Of a DNA stretch of 64,000 nt, positions 25,678 through 35,224 are shown in pieces (position 1 is the stretch's first letter; each line of letters opens with the position of its first letter). The DNA is from an uncultured Prevotellaceae bacterium. GTDB taxonomy: Bacteria > Bacteroidota > Bacteroidia > Bacteroidales > Muribaculaceae. Where the stretch lies: positions 1-64,000 of the forward strand of contig ONQS01000004.1 of the NCBI GenBank assembly GCA_900320055.1, read 5' to 3'. The notes under the pieces were generated by a model. That model made no database searches. It was not told the DNA's origin and saw only the letters and a list, made by a program, of their open reading frames with translations. Position numbers and translations under genes: made by a program.

Positions 25678-27030
25678 ATGTCTCCTGCCGAAAAGACAAA
25701 TAAATATCACGAAATATCCCAGAAGTATGGCGATCCATGGATCTGGGGCATCTACATCATGCTGCTCATCATCTCGATTGTCGAGAGTTACAGTGCGTCG
25801 AGCCGCGAAATCGCAGCCCAGGGCATCTACATGCCCATCATCAAGCAGTGCATCTTTCTGGGCGCTGGCGCGCTGTGCGTGGTCGGATTGCAGCGCATCG
25901 ACTATAACAAGCCTCAATTCCTGTATGCCATGATTCCAGGTCTGGCGGTGATCACGGTGTTCACCCTGATTTATGTCATGTTCTTTGGCGAGATCATCAA
26001 TGGCGCCCGCCGAGCCATGACCATTATCCCGGGCCTGGTGACTCTGCAGCCTGCCGAGTTGGCCAAACTGTCGATCGTTACCATCCTGTCCTATATTTTC
26101 GCCAAGTCGCAGAAGAATCAGGATATCAGCACCCGAGGCCTTGTCGCGGCCGCTGTCGCTGTAGGCATCTATGGCCTGTTGATGATCAAGAGCGGCTTGA
26201 CCAATACGTTGCTGCTGATAGCCATCAGTGGCTCGATGCTGCTCATTGGTGGCGCCCGCTTTAAGAAAATCCTCATCTTGATGGGTTTCTTTGTCATTAT
26301 GCTTGGCTTCTTCGTCATCATCAAGAATAATAATGACAAGAAGGAGGAGATGTTCTACGAGACGCAGAAGGAGATGCAGATTGCCGCTCCGGTTGCCAAT
26401 TCTGCACAGGCTCACGACGGAAGCAGCGAAGAGGACCGAACAGGCACCAGGAAGAGCCGTTTCCGGGAATGGTTGAACAGCGATTCGCTGGTTTACCGTC
26501 CCATCACGCCCAAGAATCAGCAGGAGATGTTCTCCCGCATGGCACAGGCCCATGGCGGCCTCTTCGGCGTGGGCATCGGCAAGTCGCGTGAGTGCAGCCG
26601 TCTGCCGCTTGCCTTCAGTGACTATATCTACTCGATTATCGTCGAGGAGACCGGATTTGTGGGCGGCGTGTTTGTCCTGTTGCTGTATCTGTCGCTACTG
26701 GGACGGGCGGCGATGATTGTGCGGCGCAGCAAGCGCGTGTTGCCCTCCCTGCTGGTCATTGGCATGGCGTCGTTTATCACGTTCCAGGCCCTGTTCCACA
26801 TGGCCATCAACGTGGGCGTGTTCCCTGTGTCGGGTCAGCCGTTGTCACTCATCTCCAAGGGAGGTACATCGATCATCGTGATCAGTATCGCGTTTGGTGT
26901 GATGCTGAGCGTCAGCCGCACCATCGCTAATTACGGAAACAAAAAAGTGAAGGCAGAGGAGACTCCCATCATCGAGGGTCTGGATGCCGAGAACCCAACA
27001 GAAATACCTGCTAAAAATGTCTGGAAATAA
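25678..27030 (+). CDS. ftsW: Septal peptidoglycan polymerase FtsW
   Basis: A 450-residue SEDS-family glycosyltransferase that polymerises lipid II with its partner transpeptidase. Multiple transmembrane spans are visible; SYSASSREIA, QPAELAKLSIV, AHGGLFGVGIGKS and FPVSGQPLSLISKGGTS are SEDS signatures. An extracytoplasmic loop of roughly 80 polar residues (about 215-295, KNNNDKKEEMFYETQKEMQ... ) sits before the AHGGLFG segment and is longer than in E. coli. The chosen ATG at 25678 follows murD; an earlier in-frame start lies deep inside murD. The 3' end overlaps murG by 14 bases. Confidence 0.94.
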   Translation: MSPAEKTNKYHEISQKYGDPWIWGIYIMLLIISIVESYSASSREIAAQGIYMPIIKQCIFLGAGALCVVGLQRIDYNKPQFLYAMIPGLAVITVFTLIYVMFFGEIINGARRAMTIIPGLVTLQPAELAKLSIVTILSYIFAKSQKNQDISTRGLVAAAVAVGIYGLLMIKSGLTNTLLLIAISGSMLLIGGARFKKILILMGFFVIMLGFFVIIKNNNDKKEEMFYETQKEMQIAAPVANSAQAHDGSSEEDRTGTRKSRFREWLNSDSLVYRPITPKNQQEMFSRMAQAHGGLFGVGIGKSRECSRLPLAFSDYIYSIIVEETGFVGGVFVLLLYLSLLGRAAMIVRRSKRVLPSLLVIGMASFITFQALFHMAINVGVFPVSGQPLSLISKGGTSIIVISIAFGVMLSVSRTIANYGNKKVKAEETPIIEGLDAENPTEIPAKNVWK

Positions 27031-28150
27031 CAATCAACAACTCAATGTGCTGGTGAGCGGTGGAGGTACCGGCGGTCACATTTTTCCCGCCCTGTCCATC
27101 GCCAACGAGGTGCGTCGTCGTCATCCTGAGGCCAATATCCTGTTTGTAGGAGCCGAGGGACGTATGGAAATGGAAAAAGTCCCTGCTGCAGGCTATAAAA
27201 TCATCGGTCTGCCTGTGAGCGGTTTTGACCGTAAGCACCTGTTGCGTAACATCAAGGTTGTGGCCCGATTGCTCAAGAGCATGAACATGGCCCGTAACAT
27301 CCTCAAGGATTTTAAGCCCGATATCGCTATCGGAGTGGGCGGTTATGCCAGTGGCCCCATGCTCAAAGAGGCCCAGAAACAGGGCATTCCCACACTCTTG
27401 CAGGAGCAGAATTCTTATGCAGGAGTGACCAACAAACTGTTGGCCGCTAAGGCTGATCGCATCTGTGTGGCCTATGAGGGTATGGAACGTTTCTTCCCTC
27501 AAGACAAGATCGTGCTCACTGGCAACCCCGTCAGGCGCAACCTGCTGGAGTGTGGTGCCACGCCCGAACAGGCCCGTCAGGCCATGGGCGTTGACCCCAA
27601 CCGCAAGACGATCCTTATCATCGGCGGCAGCCTGGGTGCGCGCACTATCAACAACGCCATCATCAGCGGCTTGCAGCAGATAGGCGAAGCATCCTATAAC
27701 GTGCAGGTGCTGTGGCAGACGGGCAAGATCTATGACCGGCAGTGCCGAGAGGCGCTCGAAGCCTCGGGCGTGAAAAATGTGTCGCAGATGGCCTTTATCA
27801 GCAACATGGACATGGCCTATCGTGCTGCAGACCTCGTCGTGTCGCGTGCGGGAGCCAGTTCGATTTCAGAACTGCAGTTGCTCGGCAAGCCTGCCATTCT
27901 GGTGCCCTCTCCCAATGTGGCCGAAGACCATCAGACCAAAAACGCCCTGGCTCTGTCAACCCGTGATGCCGCTATCATGGTCACCGATGCCGACGCATCT
28001 GCTCTGCTCGTGGACACCATGCTCAAGACTGTCACCGACGACGCCTTGTTGACCTCTCTGGGCGACAACGTCTCCAAGATGGCGCTGCGCGACGCTGCCG
28101 AGCGCATTGTTGACGAGGTGGAAAGCATCATTCATATAACCAAAGCATAA
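27017..28150 (+). CDS. murG: Lipid II synthase MurG
   Basis: A 377-residue GT-B glycosyltransferase that adds GlcNAc to lipid I at the cytoplasmic face. VLVSGGGTGGHIFPALSIA is the N-terminal glycine-rich loop, GVGGYASGPML the acceptor-side motif, and the C-terminal donor domain has RAGASSISELQLLGKPAILVPSP. The start MSGNNNQQLN lies within the last codons of ftsW, indicating translational coupling. Confidence 0.96.
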   Translation: MSGNNNQQLNVLVSGGGTGGHIFPALSIANEVRRRHPEANILFVGAEGRMEMEKVPAAGYKIIGLPVSGFDRKHLLRNIKVVARLLKSMNMARNILKDFKPDIAIGVGGYASGPMLKEAQKQGIPTLLQEQNSYAGVTNKLLAAKADRICVAYEGMERFFPQDKIVLTGNPVRRNLLECGATPEQARQAMGVDPNRKTILIIGGSLGARTINNAIISGLQQIGEASYNVQVLWQTGKIYDRQCREALEASGVKNVSQMAFISNMDMAYRAADLVVSRAGASSISELQLLGKPAILVPSPNVAEDHQTKNALALSTRDAAIMVTDADASALLVDTMLKTVTDDALLTSLGDNVSKMALRDAAERIVDEVESIIHITKA

Positions 28151-28171
28151 CCGTTTCAATACTAGGAAGTG

Positions 28172-29554
28172 ATGAGAGAGTTTGATTCACTGTATTTTGT
28201 GGGAGCAGGTGGCATTGGCATGGCTGCTCTCGAGCGCTATTACCTGGCTCAAGGCAAGCGCATTGCTGGATATGACCGCACGCCCAGCGACCTGACCCAT
28301 GCCCTGCAGCAGGAGGGCGTGCACATCGACTTTGACGAGAATCCTGAACTCATACCCGATTACTGCCGTGACCCGGAGCGCACTCTGGTGGTATATACTC
28401 CCGCTATCCCCGACACGCATCAGGGTCTGGCCTACTTCCGCGAGCATGGCTTCGAGGTTCTCAAGCGTGCCGCCTTGCTTGGCATGGTGACCCGCAATAG
28501 CAAGGGACTGTGTTTTGCCGGCACCCACGGCAAGACCACCACATCGAGCATGGCTGCCCATATCCTGCACGATTCGGGCATAGGCTGTAACGCCTTTTTA
28601 GGTGGTGTGCTGCGCAACTACGACAGCAACTTCCTGTTGTCCTCGACCAGCCCCTACTCGGTGATTGAGGCCGATGAGTTTGACCGTTCGTTCCACCATC
28701 TGAGGCCTTACATCGCCGTGGTCACATCGACCGACCCGGATCATCTCGACATTTATGGCACCCCCGAGGCCTATCTCGAGAGTTTTGCCCACTTTACCGA
28801 ACTGGTGCAGCCGGGCGGCTCGCTGATCGTTCACACGGGCCTAGCGCTCAAGCCACGGGTGGGCAATGACGTCACCACCTACACCTATGGCCGTGAAGAG
28901 GGCGACTTCCATGCCGCCAACATCCGCAAGCGCGATGGGGAAATCACGTTTGACCTGGTTACACCGTGGGAGACTATCGCCGACGTCAGCCTGGGCGTGC
29001 CTGTCGATATCAATATCGAGAACGCTATTGCCGCCATGGCCGCATGCCGCCTGATCGAGGTGCCAGCCGATGCCATGCGCAAGGCTATCGCCTCCTTTAT
29101 GGGACCCAAGCGTCGCTTTGAGTTCTGGCTTAAGGAGCCTGGCGATAAGGGCAAGGTGATGATTGATGACTATGCCCATCATCCCGACGAGTTGCGTGCC
29201 AGCATCGCCTCAGTGCGCGATCTATATCCCGGCCGGCGCTTGACCGTTATTTTCCAACCCCATCTGTATACCCGCACCAGGGATTTCGCTCCAGGCTTTG
29301 CCCAGGCATTGTCGCTGGCCGATGAGGTGATCTTGCTACCCATCTATCCGGCACGCGAGCAACCGATTCCCGGCGTGACGAGCGAAATGATTCTAAATCA
29401 AGTGAGTAGCACAAAAAAATGCATTTACTCTAAAGAAAATTTGATTAGGTCGATAGAATTGAGTAATTTTGACGTCTTATTGACAGCGGGTGCCGGCGAT
29501 ATCGCTAATCTGCTGCCACAGATATGCGTTGAATTCAAGAAGCAGAAGCAGTGA
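28172..29554 (+). CDS. murC: UDP-MurNAc:L-Ala ligase MurC
   Basis: A 460-residue Mur ligase that adds the first alanine. YFVGAGGIGMAALERYY is the UDP-binding start, AGTHGKTTTSSMAAHIL the ATP loop, VIEADEFDRSFHHLRP and STDPDHLDIY follow, and DDYAHHPDELRA lies in the C-terminal domain. The ATG at 28172 is chosen over the GTG one codon before. Its TGA overlaps the GTG start of ftsQ (GTGA). Confidence 0.95.
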   Translation: MREFDSLYFVGAGGIGMAALERYYLAQGKRIAGYDRTPSDLTHALQQEGVHIDFDENPELIPDYCRDPERTLVVYTPAIPDTHQGLAYFREHGFEVLKRAALLGMVTRNSKGLCFAGTHGKTTTSSMAAHILHDSGIGCNAFLGGVLRNYDSNFLLSSTSPYSVIEADEFDRSFHHLRPYIAVVTSTDPDHLDIYGTPEAYLESFAHFTELVQPGGSLIVHTGLALKPRVGNDVTTYTYGREEGDFHAANIRKRDGEITFDLVTPWETIADVSLGVPVDINIENAIAAMAACRLIEVPADAMRKAIASFMGPKRRFEFWLKEPGDKGKVMIDDYAHHPDELRASIASVRDLYPGRRLTVIFQPHLYTRTRDFAPGFAQALSLADEVILLPIYPAREQPIPGVTSEMILNQVSSTKKCIYSKENLIRSIELSNFDVLLTAGAGDIANLLPQICVEFKKQKQ

Positions 29555-30465
29555 AACGGCTGATACAAAATAGCATACTGATTTTGCTGGCTGTTGCGCT
29601 GACTGTCGGTGTTGTGTGGGCGCGCAACAAGTCGCGTGGTGAGTTGTGCACTCATGTCGAGGTGGAAGTCATCAATGCCGACAGCACGTCGTTTGTCACA
29701 CCCCAGGGCGTTCTCAGCGACCTTAAGGGGCAAGGCATCAGCGTGGTGGGCAAGCGCATGGGAGATATTGACGCATCCGATATTGAAGAGGCGTTGCGCA
29801 TCTCGCCCTATTTGGAGAGTGCCGACATCGTGAAGTGTCAGGACGGCCGTCTGCTCATCCGCGTGAGTCAGTTGGTGCCCGTCTTCAGGGTGTTTGACGG
29901 TGACAATTCCTACTATGTGAACCGTGCCGGCAAGCACATGGCTGCGACCAACTATTATCACAGCGACGTGCCTGTGGTGCAGGGACACTTCACCCGCAAG
30001 TATCCGCCCACGCGGTTGCTGCCTCTCATCGACTATGTCGAGAAAGACTCGCTGCTGCGCTCCCTCGTGTCGATGTATGTTGTGCGCGACACCAACAACA
30101 TCCTGATCGTGCCCACCCTGAGCGGGCATGTGGTGAATATGGGTAACGCCTCGGGATTTGAGAACAAGTTTGCTAAACTCAGACTGTTCTACGACAAGGT
30201 GATGCCCAAGAAGGGGTGGAACACCTACGACACCATCTCGGTCAAGTGGAACCATCAGGTGGTGGCCACGCGCCGGGTCAAAGCCGTCGAGCAAGTCATC
30301 GAGAATAATCCCGAGGACGACGAGCAAGCCCCCGATATCCAGACCATGACGGTGGGAACGGCTGCCGACTTCAAGCGCTCGGAGCAGGCCGAGGCCGCCA
30401 AGGGCGACAATAGCAATGCCGTCAAGGAGGACGACCCAAGCAAAACGACGAAAAAAAATAATTAA
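29551..30465 (+). CDS. ftsQ: FtsQ-like division protein (GTG start)
   Basis: A 304-residue bitopic protein: one N-terminal membrane span (IQNSILILLAVALTVGVVWA), a POTRA-like region (VEVEVINADSTSFVTPQGVLSDLK... ISPYLESADIVKCQDGRLLIRVSQLVPVFRVF), a beta domain, and a long disordered C-terminal tail rich in Asp, Glu, Lys and Ala (about residues 250-304). The GTG start sits in the murC stop (GTGA), a 4-base overlap. FtsQ scaffolds FtsL/FtsB at the divisome. The long charged tail is outside the usual FtsQ domain set. Confidence 0.85.
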   Translation: MKRLIQNSILILLAVALTVGVVWARNKSRGELCTHVEVEVINADSTSFVTPQGVLSDLKGQGISVVGKRMGDIDASDIEEALRISPYLESADIVKCQDGRLLIRVSQLVPVFRVFDGDNSYYVNRAGKHMAATNYYHSDVPVVQGHFTRKYPPTRLLPLIDYVEKDSLLRSLVSMYVVRDTNNILIVPTLSGHVVNMGNASGFENKFAKLRLFYDKVMPKKGWNTYDTISVKWNHQVVATRRVKAVEQVIENNPEDDEQAPDIQTMTVGTAADFKRSEQAEAAKGDNSNAVKEDDPSKTTKKNN

Positions 30466-30516
30466 CCAAACATCAGTGTTAAAATAACTATCAAATAAAA
30501 TATATCAATCGCTTTT

Positions 30517-31833
30517 ATGGAAAAGAACCAATACATTGTAGCACTTGAAATCGGAAGTTCCAAAATCGTTGGAGCCATTGCCGAGAAAACGTCGGCAGGA
30601 TACTTGAGTGTAAAGCATCTGCAGGAGGAGCGCCACCTCAACAGCGTGAGGTATGGCATCGTGCAGAATGTCGAGAATATCAAGAGCAGCATCAACCGCA
30701 TCCTCAAGAATCTTGAGGGTATGGTGGATGGCCGCATCACCCAGGTGTATATGGGCGTGAGCGGTCGTTCGCTGCACAGCATCGTCAGTGAGGTCAATCG
30801 CAGTGTGGGCTCCACCGAACCCATCACCAAGGAACTCATCGACCGCATCATACATGAGGCAACGAGCACTCCCATCCGCAACCACGACACTATCGATATC
30901 GTCCCCAGGACGTTCTATGTCGACAAGGTTGAGACCATCAATCCCGTGGGACAGTTCGGCTCGTCGATCAAGATCAGGGTTAACCTCATCGTCGCTAAAC
31001 CGTCGCTCAAACTCAACCTCAACCGATTGATGACCTTTGGCATCCCCGTCAAGGACTATATCGTTACCCCGCTGGCTGTGGCTGAGCAAATCTTGAGCGA
31101 GAGCGACCGCGAACTGGGCTGCATGCTCGTGGATATGGGTGCCGAAACCACCACAGTGGCCATCTATCGCAACAAGGCCCTGATCTACCTGAACACCCTG
31201 CCACTGGGTGGACGCAACCTGACGCGTGACGTCATGACGGGACTGAATGTGCTTGAAGAGACCGCCGAGAACGTCAAGAAGAATATCAACAACCCCTTGG
31301 ACCCCAACAACGTGAGCAATGTTGTCATCGAGGGTCTCAATGCCCCCGAGGCTGCCAACTATATCAGTGCCCGCACGGGTGAAATCATTGCCAACATCAA
31401 TCAGCAACTGGCCAATGCCGGCGTATCGTCTGACCAGATCCAGAGCATCGTGCTCATCGGTGGCGGCGCACATCTGGGCGGCTTGCAGCAGAAGTTGGCC
31501 GAAACCATCAAGATCAGGGTTCGCATGGGCCAGAACCCGCCGGCACTCAACATCCTCAATCCCGAGATTAACCGTATGGAGTATATCGAGGTGTTCTCGC
31601 TATTGGCTAAGGCTGCCGACATGATTGAGGAAGGCGAGACCTGCATCGAACTGAACAAGTATGACGACCCGACCTTTGACAACCCTGCCCTTAGGCAGTA
31701 TGTGCCTCAGGAGAATGAGGTTAAGAATGAGCCTGTCAAAACCAAGAAGCCCGAGAAGAAGAACCGTTGGAAAAAGTGGACCGACAAGTTGTCGAGCCTC
31801 ATGTCTGAGGATGACAACGATGAGGAGCAGTAA
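30517..31833 (+). CDS. ftsA: Cell division protein FtsA
   Basis: A 438-residue actin-like ATPase that tethers FtsZ to the membrane. IVALEIGSSKIVGAIAE is phosphate-1, the 1C domain follows, MLVDMGAETTTVAIY is phosphate-2, and SIVLIGGGAHLGGLQQKL the adenosine motif. The C-terminal KKNRWKKWTDKLSSLM is a good amphipathic membrane-targeting helix. It lies 53 bases before ftsZ. Confidence 0.95.
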   Translation: MEKNQYIVALEIGSSKIVGAIAEKTSAGYLSVKHLQEERHLNSVRYGIVQNVENIKSSINRILKNLEGMVDGRITQVYMGVSGRSLHSIVSEVNRSVGSTEPITKELIDRIIHEATSTPIRNHDTIDIVPRTFYVDKVETINPVGQFGSSIKIRVNLIVAKPSLKLNLNRLMTFGIPVKDYIVTPLAVAEQILSESDRELGCMLVDMGAETTTVAIYRNKALIYLNTLPLGGRNLTRDVMTGLNVLEETAENVKKNINNPLDPNNVSNVVIEGLNAPEAANYISARTGEIIANINQQLANAGVSSDQIQSIVLIGGGAHLGGLQQKLAETIKIRVRMGQNPPALNILNPEINRMEYIEVFSLLAKAADMIEEGETCIELNKYDDPTFDNPALRQYVPQENEVKNEPVKTKKPEKKNRWKKWTDKLSSLMSEDDNDEEQ

Positions 31834-31886
31834 CCACTTGAGACAATAACATATCACCCTAACATTAAAACAAATACAGACACAAT

Positions 31887-33284
31887 ATGAACGACGATAG
31901 AATCAGTTTTGGCGGCAATCCTCAGGCTTCGCGCGAGCCGAGCCGTGACATTCTGGACACGCTGGACAAGAATTCGGGCTTCCAGGATAGGGAGCAGTCC
32001 CGCACCATCATCAAGGTGATGGGCGTAGGTGGCGGTGGTAACAATGCCATCAACCACATGTATATGCAGAACATCGAGGGCGTTTCGTTTGTTGTACTCA
32101 ACACCGACCGCCAGCAACTTAACGAGTCGCCTGTGCCTAACCGCGTGCTGCTGGGACCGAATACGACCCACGGACTCGGTGCCGGTAACATTCCCGAGAC
32201 GGCCAAGCGTGCCGCCGAGGAGAGCGAAAACGAGATCGCAGCCCTCTTTGACGACGATACCAAGATGGTGTTTATCACCGCTGGTATGGGTGGTGGTACC
32301 GGTACGGGTGCCGCTCCTGTCGTAGCGCGTATCGCTCATGAGAAGGGCGTCCTCACCATTGGTATCGTGACCATCCCCTTCCTGTTCGAGGGTCCCAAAA
32401 AGATTCTCAAGGCGCTGGCTGGTGCCGACGAGATGGGCAAGTATGTGGATGCGCTGCTGATTATCAACAATCAGCGACTGACCGAGATCTACAGTGACCT
32501 TGACTTTACCAACGCGTTTGGCAAGGCCGATGATACGTTGACGACTGCTGCGCGCAGCATCAGTGACCTGATCACCGTCAAGGGTGTCATCAACCTCGAC
32601 TTCAACGATGTGAACACGACCCTGCGCAATGGTGGCGCCGCCATCATCAGTTCGGGCTATGGCACGGGCGAGCGCCGCGTTACCAAGGCTATCGAGGACG
32701 CGCTCGAATCACCCTTGCTCAAGAACCGCGACGTCTATGGTTCGCACAAGATACTGATGAACGTCTACTTCAACCCCAACAGTGGCTCGCCACTGCTGAT
32801 GAAGGAGTTGAACGAGATTCAGGAGTTTATGGCCAACTTCGATCAGGAGGTGGATGTGATCTGGGGTACCGCCCACGATCTCACCCTCGAGGAGCAGATC
32901 AAGGTGACCGTGCTCGCTGCCGGATTTAACGTGTCGCTCGAGAATGAGGCCCCGGCACCCGCCGTGCGGCCTGAGAAGGTGGCTCAGCATGCCAACATGT
33001 CGGACTCTGACCGACTCAAGAAGGAATATGGCGACAAGGCCATCAGCGACCTGACGCAGAAGCAACTGAGTGCCCGCTACTACGTGTTCTCGCCCGACGA
33101 GATGGATGACGATGACGTGATCGACATGATCGAGAAGACTCCCGCTTACAAGCGCAAGCCTGACTTCCGCAATCAGATCAAGGAGCGTCAGCAGGCCGTT
33201 GGTCAGGAGCGTCCCGTCGAGGTGCCCAAGTCTGTTAAGCGAGGCGCAACGGGCGACTCTCAGACTATCGATTTCGGAGAATAA
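31887..33284 (+). CDS. ftsZ: Cell division protein FtsZ
   Basis: A 465-residue tubulin-like GTPase that forms the Z ring. Motifs: IKVMGVGGGGNNAINHM, TAGMGGGTGTGAAPVVA (tubulin signature), NNQRL and NLDFNDV (T7 synergy loop). After the globular core (about 340) comes a linker and the segment EKTPAYKRKPDF, the Bacteroidota counterpart of the C-terminal partner-binding peptide. Here it lies about 50 residues from the end rather than at it. Confidence 0.97.
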   Translation: MNDDRISFGGNPQASREPSRDILDTLDKNSGFQDREQSRTIIKVMGVGGGGNNAINHMYMQNIEGVSFVVLNTDRQQLNESPVPNRVLLGPNTTHGLGAGNIPETAKRAAEESENEIAALFDDDTKMVFITAGMGGGTGTGAAPVVARIAHEKGVLTIGIVTIPFLFEGPKKILKALAGADEMGKYVDALLIINNQRLTEIYSDLDFTNAFGKADDTLTTAARSISDLITVKGVINLDFNDVNTTLRNGGAAIISSGYGTGERRVTKAIEDALESPLLKNRDVYGSHKILMNVYFNPNSGSPLLMKELNEIQEFMANFDQEVDVIWGTAHDLTLEEQIKVTVLAAGFNVSLENEAPAPAVRPEKVAQHANMSDSDRLKKEYGDKAISDLTQKQLSARYYVFSPDEMDDDDVIDMIEKTPAYKRKPDFRNQIKERQQAVGQERPVEVPKSVKRGATGDSQTIDFGE

Positions 33285-33315
33285 GACACGACTTCTAAAA
33301 CTGGAGGAACTGCAA

Positions 33316-33768
33316 ATGAGCATTTTTGATCAAGTCAACGATGGCATCAAGCAGGCCATGAAGGCCCATGACAAAGGCCGACTCGAGGCCCTCAGAGGCA
33401 TCAAGGCCGAATTTCTGCTGATCAAGACCGCGCCAGGCAACAATGGCGAGGTCAGCGACGAGAATGCCCTGAAGGTGCTCGTGCGCATGGCGAAACAGCG
33501 CAAGGAGAGCGCCCAGATCTACATCGGCCAGCAGCGTCAAGACCTGGCCGATGTGGAATTGCTTCAGGCAAGCGTCATCGAGGAGTTCCTGCCCAAGCAG
33601 ATGACTGAAGAGGAACTCACTGCCCACATTCAGTCCATCATTGAGCAGACAGGGGCCTCGAGCATGAAGGATATGGGCAAGGTCATGGGCATCGCCACCA
33701 AGCAACTTGCTGGCCGTGCCGAGGGCCGTGCCATTTCGGCCAAGGTCAAAGAACTCCTCTCGGCATAA
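33316..33768 (+). CDS. yqeY: GatB/YqeY domain protein
   Basis: A 150-residue YqeY-family protein (MSIFDQVNDGIKQAMKAHDKGRLEALRGIKAEF; EEFLPKQMTEEEL; MKDMGKVMGIATKQLAGRAEGRAISAKVKELL). The fold matches the tail domain of GatB, which binds tRNA in amidotransferases, but stand-alone members have no firm function. Unusually for this genome the start is preceded by a Shine-Dalgarno-like GGAGGA (33303-33308), which supports the ATG at 33316. It follows ftsZ by 31 bases. Confidence 0.9.
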   Translation: MSIFDQVNDGIKQAMKAHDKGRLEALRGIKAEFLLIKTAPGNNGEVSDENALKVLVRMAKQRKESAQIYIGQQRQDLADVELLQASVIEEFLPKQMTEEELTAHIQSIIEQTGASSMKDMGKVMGIATKQLAGRAEGRAISAKVKELLSA

Positions 33769-33838
33769 TCAACAATCAACAACCAACAACCAGAATACTT
33801 AGGACAACGGACTAAGCAATAAGCAACTAAGATAGATA

Positions 33839-35110
33839 ATGCTGACATTACAACTCATCAACCAGGATCCCGAGGATGTGATTCGTCGATTGGCAATCAA
33901 GCACTTTGATGGCCGTGAACCCATCATGCGCATCGTGGAACTGGATAAGCAGCGCCGAGCACTGCAGAAACAACGCGACGATAACGCCGCTGTGCTTAAC
34001 AAGATGGCCGCTCAGATCGGTGCTCTCATGAAGCAGGGCAACCGTGACGAGGCCGAGAACGTCAAGGCACAAGTGGCCGCCCTCAAGACGACCAACAAGG
34101 AGATTGACGATAACCTCACTGCCGCCCAGGACGAGATTACCAACATCCTGCTGAGCGTGCCCAATGTGCCCTATAGCGGGGTGCCCGAGGGCAAGACAGC
34201 CGAGGATAACGTGGTCGAGAAGACAGGCGGCAAGATGCCTGAACTGGGCGACGACGCGCTGCCCCATTGGGAATTGGCCAAGAAGTATAACCTGATCGAC
34301 TTTGACCTGGGTGTGAAGATTACGGGTGCCGGCTTCCCTGTCTATGTCGGCAAGGGTGCCCGCCTGCAGCGTGCGTTAACGCAGTTCTTCCTCGACGAGG
34401 CCGGCAAGGCAGGTTATGTCGAGATTGAACCGCCCTTTGTGGTCAACGAGGCTTCTGGACTGGGCACTGGCCAACTTCCCGATAAGGAAGGCCAGATGTA
34501 CCATTGCCAGGTAGATAACTTCTATCTGATTCCTACCGCCGAGGTGCCCGTGACCAACATATATCGCGATGTGATCATCCCGCAAGAGGAGTTGCCCAAA
34601 AAGAATTGCGCCTTCTCGGCTTGTTTCCGCCGTGAGGCCGGCTCTTATGGTAAGGACGTGCGCGGACTGAATCGACTGCATCAGTTTGATAAGGTGGAGA
34701 TCGTGCGCATCGAGAAGCCCGAGAACTCCTATGCCGCACTCGAGGAGATGAAAGACCACGTGCAAGGACTGCTCGAGAAACTCGAACTCCCATGGCACAT
34801 CCTGCGCCTGTGTGGTGGTGACATGAGTTTCACCAGCGCCATCACCTTTGACTTCGAGGTGTGGTCGGCAGCCCAGCAACGATGGCTTGAGGTGAGCAGC
34901 GTCTCCAACTTCGAGACCTATCAGGCCAACCGCCTCAAGTGCCGCTACCGTGGCGATGACAAGAAGACCCATCTGTGCCATACCCTCAATGGCTCGGCGC
35001 TGGCTCTGCCGCGCATCGTTGCCGCCCTGCTCGAGAATAACCAGACGCCCGAGGGCATCCGCATCCCTGCCGCCCTGCAGCGTTACACGGGATTTGATAT
35101 CATCGACTGA
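33839..35110 (+). CDS. serS: Seryl-tRNA synthetase
   Basis: A 423-residue class II aminoacyl-tRNA synthetase. The N-terminal long coiled-coil arm (about residues 35-100) binds the tRNA-Ser variable arm. Motif 2 is CFRREAGSYGKDVRGLNRLH; motif 3 is LNGSALALPRIVAALLEN. It charges tRNA-Ser. It is followed by a strong hairpin, which closes the transcription unit starting upstream. Confidence 0.97.
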   Translation: MLTLQLINQDPEDVIRRLAIKHFDGREPIMRIVELDKQRRALQKQRDDNAAVLNKMAAQIGALMKQGNRDEAENVKAQVAALKTTNKEIDDNLTAAQDEITNILLSVPNVPYSGVPEGKTAEDNVVEKTGGKMPELGDDALPHWELAKKYNLIDFDLGVKITGAGFPVYVGKGARLQRALTQFFLDEAGKAGYVEIEPPFVVNEASGLGTGQLPDKEGQMYHCQVDNFYLIPTAEVPVTNIYRDVIIPQEELPKKNCAFSACFRREAGSYGKDVRGLNRLHQFDKVEIVRIEKPENSYAALEEMKDHVQGLLEKLELPWHILRLCGGDMSFTSAITFDFEVWSAAQQRWLEVSSVSNFETYQANRLKCRYRGDDKKTHLCHTLNGSALALPRIVAALLENNQTPEGIRIPAALQRYTGFDIID

Positions 35111-35128
35111 CGATAATCAATCAGAAGA

Positions 35129-35200
35129 CAATAAATACAATAATTACAATTTATCGGTTGTCCTGATGGTAATTGTTTTTATTGTACTTATTGTTTTCTT
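35129..35200 (+). terminator. Terminator after serS
   Basis: A 23-nt inverted repeat pairing at 20 positions (35129-35151 with 35171-35193), followed by TTTTCTT. The arms are almost wholly A+T, so the hairpin is long but weak. Confidence 0.7.
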
Positions 35201-35224
35201 ATTGTGATAGAAGATGTAGAGATA